Below are positions 25,296 to 41,377 of a stretch of 64,000 nucleotides of DNA, piece by piece. Location of the stretch: NCBI GenBank assembly GCA_019414055.1, contig DXMV01000007.1, positions 30,718 through 94,717 on the forward strand, given 5' to 3'. Each line of letters opens with the position of its first letter. Position 1 is the first letter of the stretch. The position numbers were made by a program, and so were the translations under genes. The notes below the pieces were generated by a model. That model was not told the DNA's origin, did no database searches, and was given only the letters and a program-made list of their open reading frames with translations. The stretch is from Collinsella sp. (GTDB lineage Bacteria; Actinomycetota; Coriobacteriia; Coriobacteriales; Coriobacteriaceae).

Positions 25296-25323
25296 TTGCC
25301 CAACGGTCGGTACCTGATAAACT
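25296..25323 (+). promoter_or_regulatory. Promoter of rpoB-rpoC
   Basis: TTGCCC (-35) and TAAACT (-10) are 16 bases apart, and the -10 is preceded by TGA, an extended -10. It lies about 75 bases before the rpoB start. Confidence 0.6.
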
Positions 25324-25396
25324 ATTAGGTTGCGATAACTGGCGAAGCTATGCCTCGCCAACCCACCGAGCATTTCCGTGAAGGAGGAAAAACCTG

Positions 25397-28888
<3,492 letters not shown>

Positions 28889-28894
28889 TTGACT

Positions 28895-33373
<4,479 letters not shown>

Positions 33374-33399
33374 TTTCCTAGTACGTTAACCGCCCTTCC

Positions 33400-33435
33400 A
33401 AAGACCCGCTTCCCAACAGGGGAGCGGGTCTTTTT
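33400..33435 (+). terminator. Terminator of rpoB-rpoC
   Basis: The stem AAAGACCCGCT-N-CC / GG-N-AGCGGGTCTTT is followed by a run of six T residues. Confidence 0.93.
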
Positions 33436-33497
33436 TGTTAAAGAAAACCTGCCAATAAGGGACAGGTTTATTTTGGTAGGTTTTTCCTGCTTGAATT

Positions 33498-33526
33498 TGA
33501 AACATTTCGCCCGACAAGAGCGTATT
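33498..33526 (+). promoter_or_regulatory. Candidate ECF-type promoter of the sigma-factor operon
   Basis: TGAAAC (-35) and CGTATT (-10) are separated by 17 bases. This matches the GAAC...CGT pattern of extracytoplasmic-function promoters and not the vegetative consensus. It lies 49 bases upstream of the ECF gene, which suggests autoregulation. Confidence 0.6.
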
Positions 33527-33574
33527 TAAGGTGAGGGCCTCACCAAGAATTATTAACGTCACCGGGAGGTGATT

Positions 33575-34093
33575 ATGGAAGAACAAGCATTTAGACAGGC
33601 GGTCGAAGACCACCGGGATGTCGTGTTTCGGATCGCGTTGACGTACCTGCGTGATCGCGCCGACGCCGACGATGTCGCTCAAGACGTCTTTCTGAAGTTA
33701 CTCAAAAGCGATGCGCAATTTGAAAGCTGGGAACATCTTCGTCGATGGCTTATCCGGGTCACGATCAATGAATGCAAATCTCTCTTTCGAAAGCCATGGA
33801 GGCGTGTGGAGGATATTGAGAACCTGGCCGAGTCGCTTTCGACAGCGCAGGATGAGACCAAGGCCGTCCTGTCAGATGTCATGCGGCTTCCGGAACGATT
33901 CCGTATCCCCATCGTGCTCTATTACTATCTGGGCTTTTCGACCTCAGAGATTGCCGAGTTGTTGCATGTACCAGCCGCGACCGTTCGAACGCGTTTAGCT
34001 CGTGGTCGATCGAAGCTCAAATTCATCCTAGAGGAGGGCGACCGTGAAATCCAATCAAATCAAGCAGGCCTTCGAGTCCGTCCAAGCCGATAG
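33575..34093 (+). CDS. ECF-family RNA polymerase sigma factor
   Basis: A 172-residue sigma factor with region 2 (VVFRIALTYLRDRADADDVAQDVFLKLL) and region 4 (LPERFRIPIVLYYYLGFSTSEIAELL...TVRTRLARGRSKL), without region 3. It directs RNA polymerase to stress promoters. The ATG at 33575 lies 5 bases after GGGAGG. Its 3' end overlaps the next gene by 50 bases in another frame, so the two are probably translationally coupled. A candidate autoregulatory promoter lies upstream. Confidence 0.92.
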   Translation: MEEQAFRQAVEDHRDVVFRIALTYLRDRADADDVAQDVFLKLLKSDAQFESWEHLRRWLIRVTINECKSLFRKPWRRVEDIENLAESLSTAQDETKAVLSDVMRLPERFRIPIVLYYYLGFSTSEIAELLHVPAATVRTRLARGRSKLKFILEEGDREIQSNQAGLRVRPSR

Positions 34094-35120
34094 CGATCTT
34101 GCTGACCGTGTTCTTTATGCCGCTGCTGGTGAGCCGCTTCGCCGAAAGGGTCACGCGAAGCCTCTGTATGTTGCCGTGATCGGATGCCTTGCCGGAGTGC
34201 TGGCGACCGGAGGGGTCGCCTACGCCGTCGTCAATTCCAGCTATTTTGCCTCTGCCTGGGGAAACCACGGCAACGGGGATTCCATTACCTGGACCAACGG
34301 CGGCTCATCGGGAACTAAATATACCTACACCAGAGAGTTTGGCGATGGCATCGCGCCCCAAAGCCTGGAAGGCGCAGTCCAGGAGGTTAATCTGTCCGTC
34401 GAGGGCAACGGCTATACGCTTGATATCCATGAGATGGCAATCGACCAAAACGGCTGCGGAGCCGTGACGTTTACGTTGTCCAATCCAAATGGAGTTAACT
34501 ACTACAAGCCTGCAGCAGAGATTGGCGAACTTGTTCTCTATGGTGAAGAAGAGCAGGGCATCGGCACGCCCGATATGAAGTTCGGCGAGGAATGGCCTGA
34601 CACACGCAGCACAATTGATAAGGACACATCAAGCGATACTGTCATTAATGGCACGATGTACTTTGCCGCTATGGATCGCGAGCGAGATTTGCAACATGCT
34701 GTCACCTGGAATATCCATTGGACCGAGGGTGAAGGTGAGAGTGCGAGGCGGTTTGAGGCGTCGACACCCGAGTTCAATATTGGAGCGTACGTCGATACAA
34801 AGGAACTCCGCTCCGGTGACTCGCCTCTTGAGATTAGCCCGTTTTCCATCCAGACGCACATCGATGATTTGGGCTATGAAGCAGTTGATAATAAGCTGAC
34901 CGTCAGCTACAAGGATGGATCGGAGCAGATTATCGAAGATGACGACGCAGGGGTGTTCAACTTATATTTTTCTTATGGGCGCAATAGCGGAGAGAACATC
35001 TGGGTGCCAACGAAGTTGATTGATGTCGATCAAGTTGTCTCGGTAACCCTTGAAATTGTGAGGTATACATCAACAGGGGAGACCGAAACGAAAGAGCCCT
35101 TTACCATCGTCTATTCGTAA
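34044..35120 (+). CDS. Membrane protein, probable anti-sigma factor (DUF4179-like)
   Basis: A 358-residue protein with a short cytoplasmic N-terminus (residues 1-38), a single TM helix (about 40-62, PLYVAVIGCLAGVLATGGVAYAV) and a large extracytoplasmic beta-rich domain. The layout and overlap with the ECF gene match the DUF4179-type partners that hold ECF factors at the membrane and sense an external signal. The signal is unknown. The GTG at 34044 follows GAGGAGGGCGACC. Base composition is less GC-rich than the neighbouring rpo genes. Confidence 0.78.
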   Translation: MKSNQIKQAFESVQADSDLADRVLYAAAGEPLRRKGHAKPLYVAVIGCLAGVLATGGVAYAVVNSSYFASAWGNHGNGDSITWTNGGSSGTKYTYTREFGDGIAPQSLEGAVQEVNLSVEGNGYTLDIHEMAIDQNGCGAVTFTLSNPNGVNYYKPAAEIGELVLYGEEEQGIGTPDMKFGEEWPDTRSTIDKDTSSDTVINGTMYFAAMDRERDLQHAVTWNIHWTEGEGESARRFEASTPEFNIGAYVDTKELRSGDSPLEISPFSIQTHIDDLGYEAVDNKLTVSYKDGSEQIIEDDDAGVFNLYFSYGRNSGENIWVPTKLIDVDQVVSVTLEIVRYTSTGETETKEPFTIVYS

Positions 35121-35127
35121 GATTTGG

Positions 35128-35160
35128 GGTCGCTTCCTACTAGGGGAAGCGGCCTCTTTT
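35128..35160 (+). terminator. Terminator of the ECF operon
   Basis: The stem GG-N-CGCTTCC / GGAAGCG-N-CC is followed by TCTTTT. Confidence 0.8.
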
Positions 35161-35298
35161 GCGTTAAATGGAAACGCCGCCGATTTCCATGCGACAGATG
35201 AGAGCAGATCACCGCTGGAGCGCGATGTTTCCCCAGATAAAACCGACCAAAATAAACCTGTCCCTTTTTGGCAGGTAGCGTTGCCTCGACGAGCATGT

Positions 35299-35439
35299 CG
35301 GATTCCCGGACCGGGCGGCCTGCGGTTTAAGTTTGTCGCGAGTTCCGCACGAGCCGGAGGCCACTTAATGTGGCCTCCGTGCGAGCCAGGACTGTAGAGC
35401 AGCAAACTTAAACCGCAGGCCGCCCGGGCCGGGAATCCG
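35299..35439. repeat. Foldback element 2 (conserved core in long stem), upstream of rpsL
   Basis: Arms of 37 nt (35299-35335 and 35403-35439) are complementary at all but one position. The 67-nt core (35336-35402) has the internal hairpin GGAGGCCAC-TTAAT-GTGGCCTCC between CGCACGAGCC and GTGCGAGCCAGGACT. The core matches elements 1 and 3. The rest of the gap (35161-35298) shows no gene. Confidence 0.93.
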
Positions 35440-35522
35440 CCCATGCGCACAGGAGAGGATCCCTTTTGTGTAGGGTTTGCGGAAATGTGCCTATTTTGGG
35501 ATACGCCCGGCGGAGTGGTCTG

Positions 35523-35551
35523 TTGACGGCACAGCTAACGCCACGTATCCT
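35523..35551 (+). promoter_or_regulatory. Promoter of the rpsL operon
   Basis: TTGACG (-35) and TATCCT (-10) are separated by 17 bases. The box GGATACGCCCG lies just upstream at 35499-35509 and recurs before rplC and rplB. Confidence 0.7.
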
Positions 35552-35644
35552 ATCGAACTGCGTGTTTCGTAGGGGGATGCTGACCCCTCGATTCAAGCCG
35601 TTGCACTTTACAGAAAGCTGGAATCATTCGAGAAGGAGTACGCT

Positions 35645-36022
35645 TTGCCTACTATTAACCAGCTGGTTCGCCAGGGCCGTCGTTCCGTGCCCAAGAAGTC
35701 CAAGAACGCTGCTCTGCAGCACAACTCCCAGAAGCGCGGCGTGTGCACCCGCGTCTTCACCACGAGCCCCAAGAAGCCGAACTCGGCTCTTCGTAAGGTT
35801 GCCCGTGTTCGCCTTGTCAACGGCATCGAAGTTACTGCTTACATCCCGGGTGAGGGCCACAACCTGCAGGAGCACTCCATCGTGCTCGTTCGCGGCGGTC
35901 GTGTCCGTGACCTCCCTGGTGTCCGTTATCACGTCATCCGTGGCGCCTACGACGCTGCTCCGGTCCAGAACCGTATGCAGGCCCGTTCCAAGTACGGTGC
36001 TAAGCGCCCCAAGGCTAAATAA
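35645..36022 (+). CDS. rpsL: 30S ribosomal protein S12
   Basis: A 125-residue decoding-centre protein. PTINQLVRQGR, SPKKPNSALRKVARVRL and GGRVRDLPGVRYHVIRG are invariant family stretches. The lysine of KKPNS associated with streptomycin response is the sensitive-type residue. The start is a TTG, 7 bases after AAGGAG. It is the first gene of rpsL-rpsG-fusA-rpsJ. Confidence 0.98.
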   Translation: MPTINQLVRQGRRSVPKKSKNAALQHNSQKRGVCTRVFTTSPKKPNSALRKVARVRLVNGIEVTAYIPGEGHNLQEHSIVLVRGGRVRDLPGVRYHVIRGAYDAAPVQNRMQARSKYGAKRPKAK

Positions 36023-36095
36023 GCCAGATAACGTTTTGATACTTTCGCCGTGTGCCGCCTAAGCGCCGCACGGTAGACACTTAAGGAGATTTCAC

Positions 36096-36569
36096 ATGCC
36101 GCGTCGTGCAGCAGCTAATCGTCGTGAGGTTCAGCCTGACGCCGTTTACAACAACCGCCTGGTGACTCAGCTCATCAACAAGGTCCTTCTTGACGGCAAG
36201 AAGGCCACCGCTGAGCGCATCGTTTACACCGCTTTCGAGATCGTTGCCGAGAAGTCCGAGGGTGGCGACGCTCTCGCTACCTTCAAGAAGGCTATGGACA
36301 ACGTCAAGCCCACGCTCGAGGTTAAGCCCAAGCGTGTCGGTGGCGCTACCTATCAGGTCCCGATGGAGGTCAACTCCCGTCGTTCCACCGCTCTGGGTAT
36401 CCGCTGGATCGTCAACTTCTCCCGCGCTCGCAAGGAGAAGACCATGGCCGAGCGTCTCGCCAACGAGATCCTCGACGCTTCCAACGGCCTGGGCGCTTCC
36501 GTCAAGAAGCGTGAGGACGTCTTCAAGATGGCCGAGGCCAACCGCGCGTTCTCTCACTATCGTTGGTAA
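36096..36569 (+). CDS. rpsG: 30S ribosomal protein S7
   Basis: A 157-residue primary 16S rRNA-binding protein that nucleates the 30S head. MPRRAAANRREVQPD and GGATYQVPMEV...RRSTALGIRWIV are family hallmarks. The ATG follows AAGGAG. It is the second gene of the str operon and ends 20 bases before fusA. Confidence 0.98.
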   Translation: MPRRAAANRREVQPDAVYNNRLVTQLINKVLLDGKKATAERIVYTAFEIVAEKSEGGDALATFKKAMDNVKPTLEVKPKRVGGATYQVPMEVNSRRSTALGIRWIVNFSRARKEKTMAERLANEILDASNGLGASVKKREDVFKMAEANRAFSHYRW

Positions 36570-36588
36570 GTTAAGGTAAGGAACTAAC

Positions 36589-38688
36589 ATGGCTAAGCCT
36601 AAGTACAAGCTTTCCGATACCCGTAACATCGGCATCATGGCCCACATCGATGCCGGTAAGACCACCACGACCGAGCGTATTCTTTACTACACCGGTAAGA
36701 CCCACAAGATCGGTGAGGTCCATGAGGGCGCTGCCACCATGGACTGGATGGTTCAGGAGCAGGAGCGCGGCGTAACCATTACCTCCGCTGCTACCACGTG
36801 CTTCTGGAACAAGGACGGTAAGGACTACCGCATCCAGATCATCGACACCCCGGGCCACGTTGACTTCACCGCCGAGGTCGAGCGCTGCCTGCGCGTCCTC
36901 GATGGCGCTGTCGCCGTCTTCGACGCCGTTGCCGGCGTCCAGCCCCAGTCTGAGACCGTTTGGCGTCAGGCTTCTACCTTCAACGTCCCCCGTATCGCCT
37001 TCATCAACAAGTATGACCGCGTGGGCGCTGACTTCTTCAACGCTATCGAGACCATGAAGGATCGTCTCGACGCCAACGCCGTGGCCGCTCAGGTCCCGAT
37101 GGGTGCCGAGGACAACTTCTGGGGCGTCATCGACCTCGTCACCATGACTGCTTGGGACTTCAAGGCCGACGACAAGGGCATGACCTACCCCGAGCCGATG
37201 GACGAGATCCCGGCTGAGTTCGCCGACATCGCTGCCACCAAGCGCGAGGAGCTCCTCGACGCTGCTGCCAGCTTTGACGACGAGCTTATGGAGAAGATCC
37301 TCATGGAGGAGGACTTCACCGTCGAGGAGCTCAAGGCTGCTCTGCGCAAGGGCGTTCTGGCCAACGAGCTCAACCTCGTCTTCGTGGGCTCCGCCTACAA
37401 GAACAAGGGCGTCCAGGAGCTGCTCGACGCTGTCGTCGACTACCTGCCCAGCCCGCTCGACGTCGAGGCCGTCACCGGCACCGATCCGGACACCGGCGAG
37501 GAGATCGAGCGTCATCCTTCCTTCGACGAGCCCTTCTCCGGCCTGGTCTTCAAGATCATGACCGACCCGTTCGTCGGTAAGCTCACCTACGTCCGCGTTT
37601 ACTCCGGCCGCGCCGAGTCCGGCTCCTACGTGGTCAACGCTTCCAACGGTCAGCGCGAGCGCCTCGGCCGCATCCTCGAGATGAACGCCGCCGAGCGTAT
37701 CGACCGTGACGACGCCGCTGCCGGCGACATCGTCGCTTGCGTCGGCTTCAAGAACTCCACCACCGGTGACACCCTGTGCGCCGAGGGCAAGGAGATCGTC
37801 CTCGAGAAGATCGAGTTCGCTAAGCCCGTTATCGACGTTGCCATCGAGCCCAAGACCAAGGCCGAGCAGGACAAGATGTCCCTGGCTCTGACCAAGCTCG
37901 CCGAGGAGGACCCGACCTTCCAGGTGTCCACCAACCACGAGACCGGCCAGACCATCATCGCCGGCATGGGCGAGCTGCACCTCGAGATCATCGTCGACCG
38001 TCTGCTCCGCGAGTTCAAGGTTGACGCTAACGTTGGTAAGCCCCAGGTTGCCTACCGCGAGACCGCTGGTCACGACGTCGAGAAGGCTGAGGGCAAGTTC
38101 GTCCGTCAGTCCGGTGGTCGCGGTCAGTACGGCCACGCCGTCATCAAGCTCGAGAAGATGGAGGAGGGCTTCGGCTACGAGTTCGTCAACGCTATCGTCG
38201 GCGGCGTCGTGCCCAAGGAGTACATCCCGTCCATCGACAAGGGCATCCAGGAGGCCCTGAACACCGGTGTTATCGCCGGCTTCCCGGTCCTCGACGTCAA
38301 GGTCACCCTGTTCGACGGTTCTTACCACGAGGTCGACTCCTCCGAGGCCGCCTTCAAGATCGCCGGTTCCATGGCTATCAAGGACGCCCTCAAGAAGTCC
38401 GATCCGCAGCTGCTCGAGCCGATCATGGCTGTCGAGGTCGAGACCCCCGAGCAGTACATGGGCGACGTTATGGGCAACCTCTCCGGTCGCCGCGGCAAGA
38501 TCGAGGGCATGGAGGATCGCAAGAACAGCAAGCTCATCCGTGCCAAGGTGCCGCTGGGCGAGATGTTCGGTTACGCTACCGACCTTCGCTCCCAGACCCA
38601 GGGCCGTGCATCCTACACGATGCAGTTCGACTCTTATGAGCCCGCGCCCAAGTCCATCGTGGACGAGGTCATGAGCAAGAACGCCTAA
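36589..38688 (+). CDS. fusA: Elongation factor G
   Basis: A 699-residue translocation GTPase with G1 AHIDAGKTT, the switch I region GVTITSAATT, G3 DTPGHVDFT and G4 NKYDR. Domains III-V follow, with the ribosome-contact loop near GGRGQYGHAVIK. The length fits EF-G. In most actinobacteria tuf follows directly. Here rpsJ comes next, after a 60-base gap. Confidence 0.98.
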   Translation: MAKPKYKLSDTRNIGIMAHIDAGKTTTTERILYYTGKTHKIGEVHEGAATMDWMVQEQERGVTITSAATTCFWNKDGKDYRIQIIDTPGHVDFTAEVERCLRVLDGAVAVFDAVAGVQPQSETVWRQASTFNVPRIAFINKYDRVGADFFNAIETMKDRLDANAVAAQVPMGAEDNFWGVIDLVTMTAWDFKADDKGMTYPEPMDEIPAEFADIAATKREELLDAAASFDDELMEKILMEEDFTVEELKAALRKGVLANELNLVFVGSAYKNKGVQELLDAVVDYLPSPLDVEAVTGTDPDTGEEIERHPSFDEPFSGLVFKIMTDPFVGKLTYVRVYSGRAESGSYVVNASNGQRERLGRILEMNAAERIDRDDAAAGDIVACVGFKNSTTGDTLCAEGKEIVLEKIEFAKPVIDVAIEPKTKAEQDKMSLALTKLAEEDPTFQVSTNHETGQTIIAGMGELHLEIIVDRLLREFKVDANVGKPQVAYRETAGHDVEKAEGKFVRQSGGRGQYGHAVIKLEKMEEGFGYEFVNAIVGGVVPKEYIPSIDKGIQEALNTGVIAGFPVLDVKVTLFDGSYHEVDSSEAAFKIAGSMAIKDALKKSDPQLLEPIMAVEVETPEQYMGDVMGNLSGRRGKIEGMEDRKNSKLIRAKVPLGEMFGYATDLRSQTQGRASYTMQFDSYEPAPKSIVDEVMSKNA

Positions 38689-38748
38689 GTTCGAGCTCCC
38701 TGTTACGTAATCCGCGAGAACATCTCTCGCACTCTTTGGAGGTTTAAG

Positions 38749-39057
38749 TTGGCTACCCAGAAGATCCGCATTCGCCTCAAGGGCTATGATCACGAGGTCG
38801 TCGATCAGTCCGCGAAGCTCATCGTCGAGACCGCTCAGAAGACCGGCGCTCGCGTTTCCGGTCCTGTCCCCCTGCCCACCGAGCGCAACCTGTACACGGT
38901 TATCCGCTCGCCGCACGTGAACAAGGACTCCCGTGAGCAGTTCGAGATGCGCACCCACAAGCGCCTCATCGACATCCTCGACCCCACCTCGGGCACCGTT
39001 GATTCGCTCATGCGTCTCGACCTCCCCGCTGGCGTCGACATCGACATCAAGCTCTAA
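38749..39057 (+). CDS. rpsJ: 30S ribosomal protein S10
   Basis: A 102-residue protein with KIRIRLKGYDHEVVDQSA and GPVPLPT, typical of S10 (NusE). It also acts in transcription antitermination. The start is a TTG with GGAGG upstream. It is transcribed with fusA and followed by a strong terminator. The S10 cluster's first gene is therefore detached from rplC, which lies 13.9 kb downstream. Confidence 0.97.
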   Translation: MATQKIRIRLKGYDHEVVDQSAKLIVETAQKTGARVSGPVPLPTERNLYTVIRSPHVNKDSREQFEMRTHKRLIDILDPTSGTVDSLMRLDLPAGVDIDIKL

Positions 39058-39079
39058 GCGATATCGCTCATAGCTTACA

Positions 39080-39114
39080 GAGCCCCGCTGCCATTACGGT
39101 AGCGGGGCTCTTTT
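39080..39114 (+). terminator. Terminator of rpsL-rpsG-fusA-rpsJ
   Basis: The stem GAGCCCCGCT-N-CC / GG-N-AGCGGGGCTC ends in TTTT. Confidence 0.92.
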
Positions 39115-39173
39115 GTTTTGCATGATAGGTGTGGACCGCAGGGTAAGGCTGCCGAGCGGCTGGCTGTGGCGCC

Positions 39174-39950
39174 CTATTCGTTCACGGGACGCAGCGATGC
39201 CTCCTCAAAATGGAAGGATCGCAAGCCGTCTTCCGTTTCGATGCACGCGCGACCAAAGTCATCGACCGTTTGAAAGATGCCACGCGCCAGCTCGTCCCCA
39301 GCGGGGGAACGGGCGATAACGTAATCCCCAATCCAATTGAGATGAGCGATATATTCGCTGTGGACGGGCGCGAGCGGTCCGGCGTCTTCTTCCATGGCGT
39401 TGAGGTGCTCTGCCCACGCATCTACAGCGTCTATAACTGCGTGATAGACCTCATCGAGGAGCATGTTGACGGTGGGAACGCTCTCGTTGAGGTCCGAGAG
39501 GCCAATTGCCGCCAGGCCGCCATCGGGTACTTCTTGGGGCGTGTAGTTTACGTTGACGCCAATGCCGCAGACGGCGAAAGGCTTGCCCTCACTGTCACGA
39601 GCCGCCTCGACCAGAATGCCGCCGAGCTTGCGCCCTCGCGCGACGAGGTCGTTGGGCCATTTGAGGCCGATCTCGTTAGCAAGACCTTGCGCCTCGAGCG
39701 CTTCGAGCACCGCTAGGCCGCTGACAGCGGCAAGACCAGAGTACTTGGCGGGATCAACACGTGGACGCAGGACAATCGAAAGCAATAGGTTGCCGGCGGT
39801 TGAATCCCACTTGTGGCCGCGCCGGCCACGTCCTGCTGTCTGAGCCCGGGCGGCAAGTCCTGTGCCGTGCGGAGCTCCTTGTTTTCCCGCTTCGAGCAGG
39901 TCATCGTTGGTCGATCCGGTTACGTCGACTATCGTTAATTGGGCATCCAT
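39174..39950 (-). CDS. birA: Biotin--[acetyl-CoA-carboxylase] ligase (monofunctional)
   Basis: A 258-residue biotin protein ligase that activates biotin as biotinyl-AMP and attaches it to the AccB lysine. The signature GRGRRGHKW and KWPNDL are present, followed by a short C-terminal SH3-like domain. There is no N-terminal helix-turn-helix, so this is a class I ligase without DNA-binding activity. The ATG at 39950 is preceded by AAGGAGG, 11 bases away. It is divergent from the fatty-acid cluster that contains its substrate accB, across a gap with two repeated operator-like boxes. Confidence 0.92.
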   Translation of the reverse strand: MDAQLTIVDVTGSTNDDLLEAGKQGAPHGTGLAARAQTAGRGRRGHKWDSTAGNLLLSIVLRPRVDPAKYSGLAAVSGLAVLEALEAQGLANEIGLKWPNDLVARGRKLGGILVEAARDSEGKPFAVCGIGVNVNYTPQEVPDGGLAAIGLSDLNESVPTVNMLLDEVYHAVIDAVDAWAEHLNAMEEDAGPLAPVHSEYIAHLNWIGDYVIARSPAGDELARGIFQTVDDFGRACIETEDGLRSFHFEEASLRPVNE

Positions 39951-40044
39951 AGCGGCTGCTACCTCCTTTATGAATAAGTGAATAACGCAATGGTGTCGAG
40001 AGACAGACACAATGTGAAGCCTTTGTCGCATTTGGACAATTTAA

Positions 40045-40110
40045 TGTTAACACGTCAACAACGACTGAAATGCGCTATCCTCTCTTGGTCGATGTAAACA
40101 CGTCAACAAC
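40045..40110. promoter_or_regulatory. Two operator-like boxes between birA and fabH
   Basis: TGTTAACACGTCAACAAC (40045-40062) and TGTAAACACGTCAACAAC (40093-40110) are near-identical 18-base direct repeats, 48 bases apart. Each contains an imperfect palindrome GT(T/A)AAC-N2-GTCAAC. They flank the likely promoter of the fab operon and may also face birA. A dedicated fatty-acid-synthesis regulator is likely, but no such gene lies in the window. Confidence 0.65.
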
Positions 40111-40126
40111 TCAAAGGAGGTTAGTG

Positions 40127-41086
40127 ATGGGTTTCACGATACTGGGAACGGGCTCGGCACTTCCCGAGTGCAGCGTTTCCAACGACGAGCTGTCCGAGTT
40201 CCTGGACACCTCGGATGAGTGGATTTTTACCCGCACGGGGATCAAGATCCGCCATGTGTGCACCACCGAGTCACTCGACGACCTTGCCGTGGCGGCGAGC
40301 GAGCAAGCGCTCCAGACGTCCGGAATCGATGCGAGCCAGCTGGATCTTATCGTCTGCTCGACGACGACGGGCGATCATCTCGTTCCTGCCGAAGCGTGCG
40401 CCGTTGCTGAGCGCCTGGGCGCCGCATGTCCTGCCTTCGACGTTTCGGCGGCTTGTGCCGGCTTCGTATTTGCGCTCGATGTCGCCGAGGGCTATATCGC
40501 CCGCGGTCGCGCCGAGCACGTGCTGGTCGTTGCAGCCGAGCAGATGACGCGCGCCCTCGATTGGACCGACCGTGCCACGTGCGTGCTCTTTGGCGATGGA
40601 GCGGGTGCTGCGGTCATAGAGGCTGGAGGAGAGAATCCCCTTGCTGTTGAGCTTTCGACGTCGCCTGACGTCGAAACACTGCGCGTCCCCGGATTGGCGG
40701 GCTCCTCGCCGTATAAGACGGTGCAGGACCGCGAAAGCGTGCTTTCCATGAACGGCCGTCGTGTCTTCAAGTTTGGCGTCAATGCCATCAGCGACACGGT
40801 CAACAAGCTCGCCTGCGACGCGAGCATCGCGGTCGAGGACATCGACCACTTTGTATTCCATCAGGCTAACGAACGAATCTTGAGCCAGGCAGTCAAGCGC
40901 TTAGGTGTGCCGGACGACCGCGTGGTCCGAACGTTGCGTGAAACCGGCAACATCTCGAGCGCCTGTATTCCGCTTGCTCTCGATCGACTGGCAAATACCG
41001 GCGCGCTGCACGCGGGCGACACCATCGCCCTGGTCGGATTTGGCGCCGGCTTGGATGTAGGTGGCTATCTACTTCGCTGGAAGTAG
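40127..41086 (+). CDS. fabH: 3-oxoacyl-ACP synthase III
   Basis: A 319-residue KAS III that condenses acetyl-CoA (or a branched primer) with malonyl-ACP to start fatty-acid synthesis. The Cys-His-Asn triad is visible in VSAACAGF, FHQANERI and ETGNISSA. The ATG at 40127 follows AGGAGG. The upstream open frame covers the operator region and is not coding. It is the first gene of the type II fatty-acid operon. Confidence 0.95.
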   Translation: MGFTILGTGSALPECSVSNDELSEFLDTSDEWIFTRTGIKIRHVCTTESLDDLAVAASEQALQTSGIDASQLDLIVCSTTTGDHLVPAEACAVAERLGAACPAFDVSAACAGFVFALDVAEGYIARGRAEHVLVVAAEQMTRALDWTDRATCVLFGDGAGAAVIEAGGENPLAVELSTSPDVETLRVPGLAGSSPYKTVQDRESVLSMNGRRVFKFGVNAISDTVNKLACDASIAVEDIDHFVFHQANERILSQAVKRLGVPDDRVVRTLRETGNISSACIPLALDRLANTGALHAGDTIALVGFGAGLDVGGYLLRWK

Positions 41087-41138
41087 TTGCACATAGGAAA
41101 TGAAAACGCCCCTGGGGCACAAACAAAGGAGAACTACC

Positions 41139-41375
41139 ATGGCAGATCAGAAGACCTTCGAGCGCGTTTGCGACGTTATCCGCGAGACCGCCGGCCTTGA
41201 CGATGTCGAGATGAAGCCCGAGTCCACGCTCGAGGAGATTGGCCTCGACAGTCTGGGTACCGTCGAGATCCTCGTTGCCGTCGAGGACGAGTTTGGCATT
41301 GAGCTCGATACCGAGGAGAACCCCAAGACGGTCGGCGAGTTCGTCGATACGGTCGAGGCGGCATTGGAGAAGTAG
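41139..41375 (+). CDS. acpP: Acyl carrier protein
   Basis: A 78-residue acidic four-helix protein with the phosphopantetheine serine in GLDSLGTVEI. It carries the growing acyl chain between Fab enzymes. The ATG at 41139 lies 7 bases after AAAGGAGA. It sits between fabH and fabK in the operon. Confidence 0.96.
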   Translation: MADQKTFERVCDVIRETAGLDDVEMKPESTLEEIGLDSLGTVEILVAVEDEFGIELDTEENPKTVGEFVDTVEAALEK

Positions 41376-41377
41376 TG

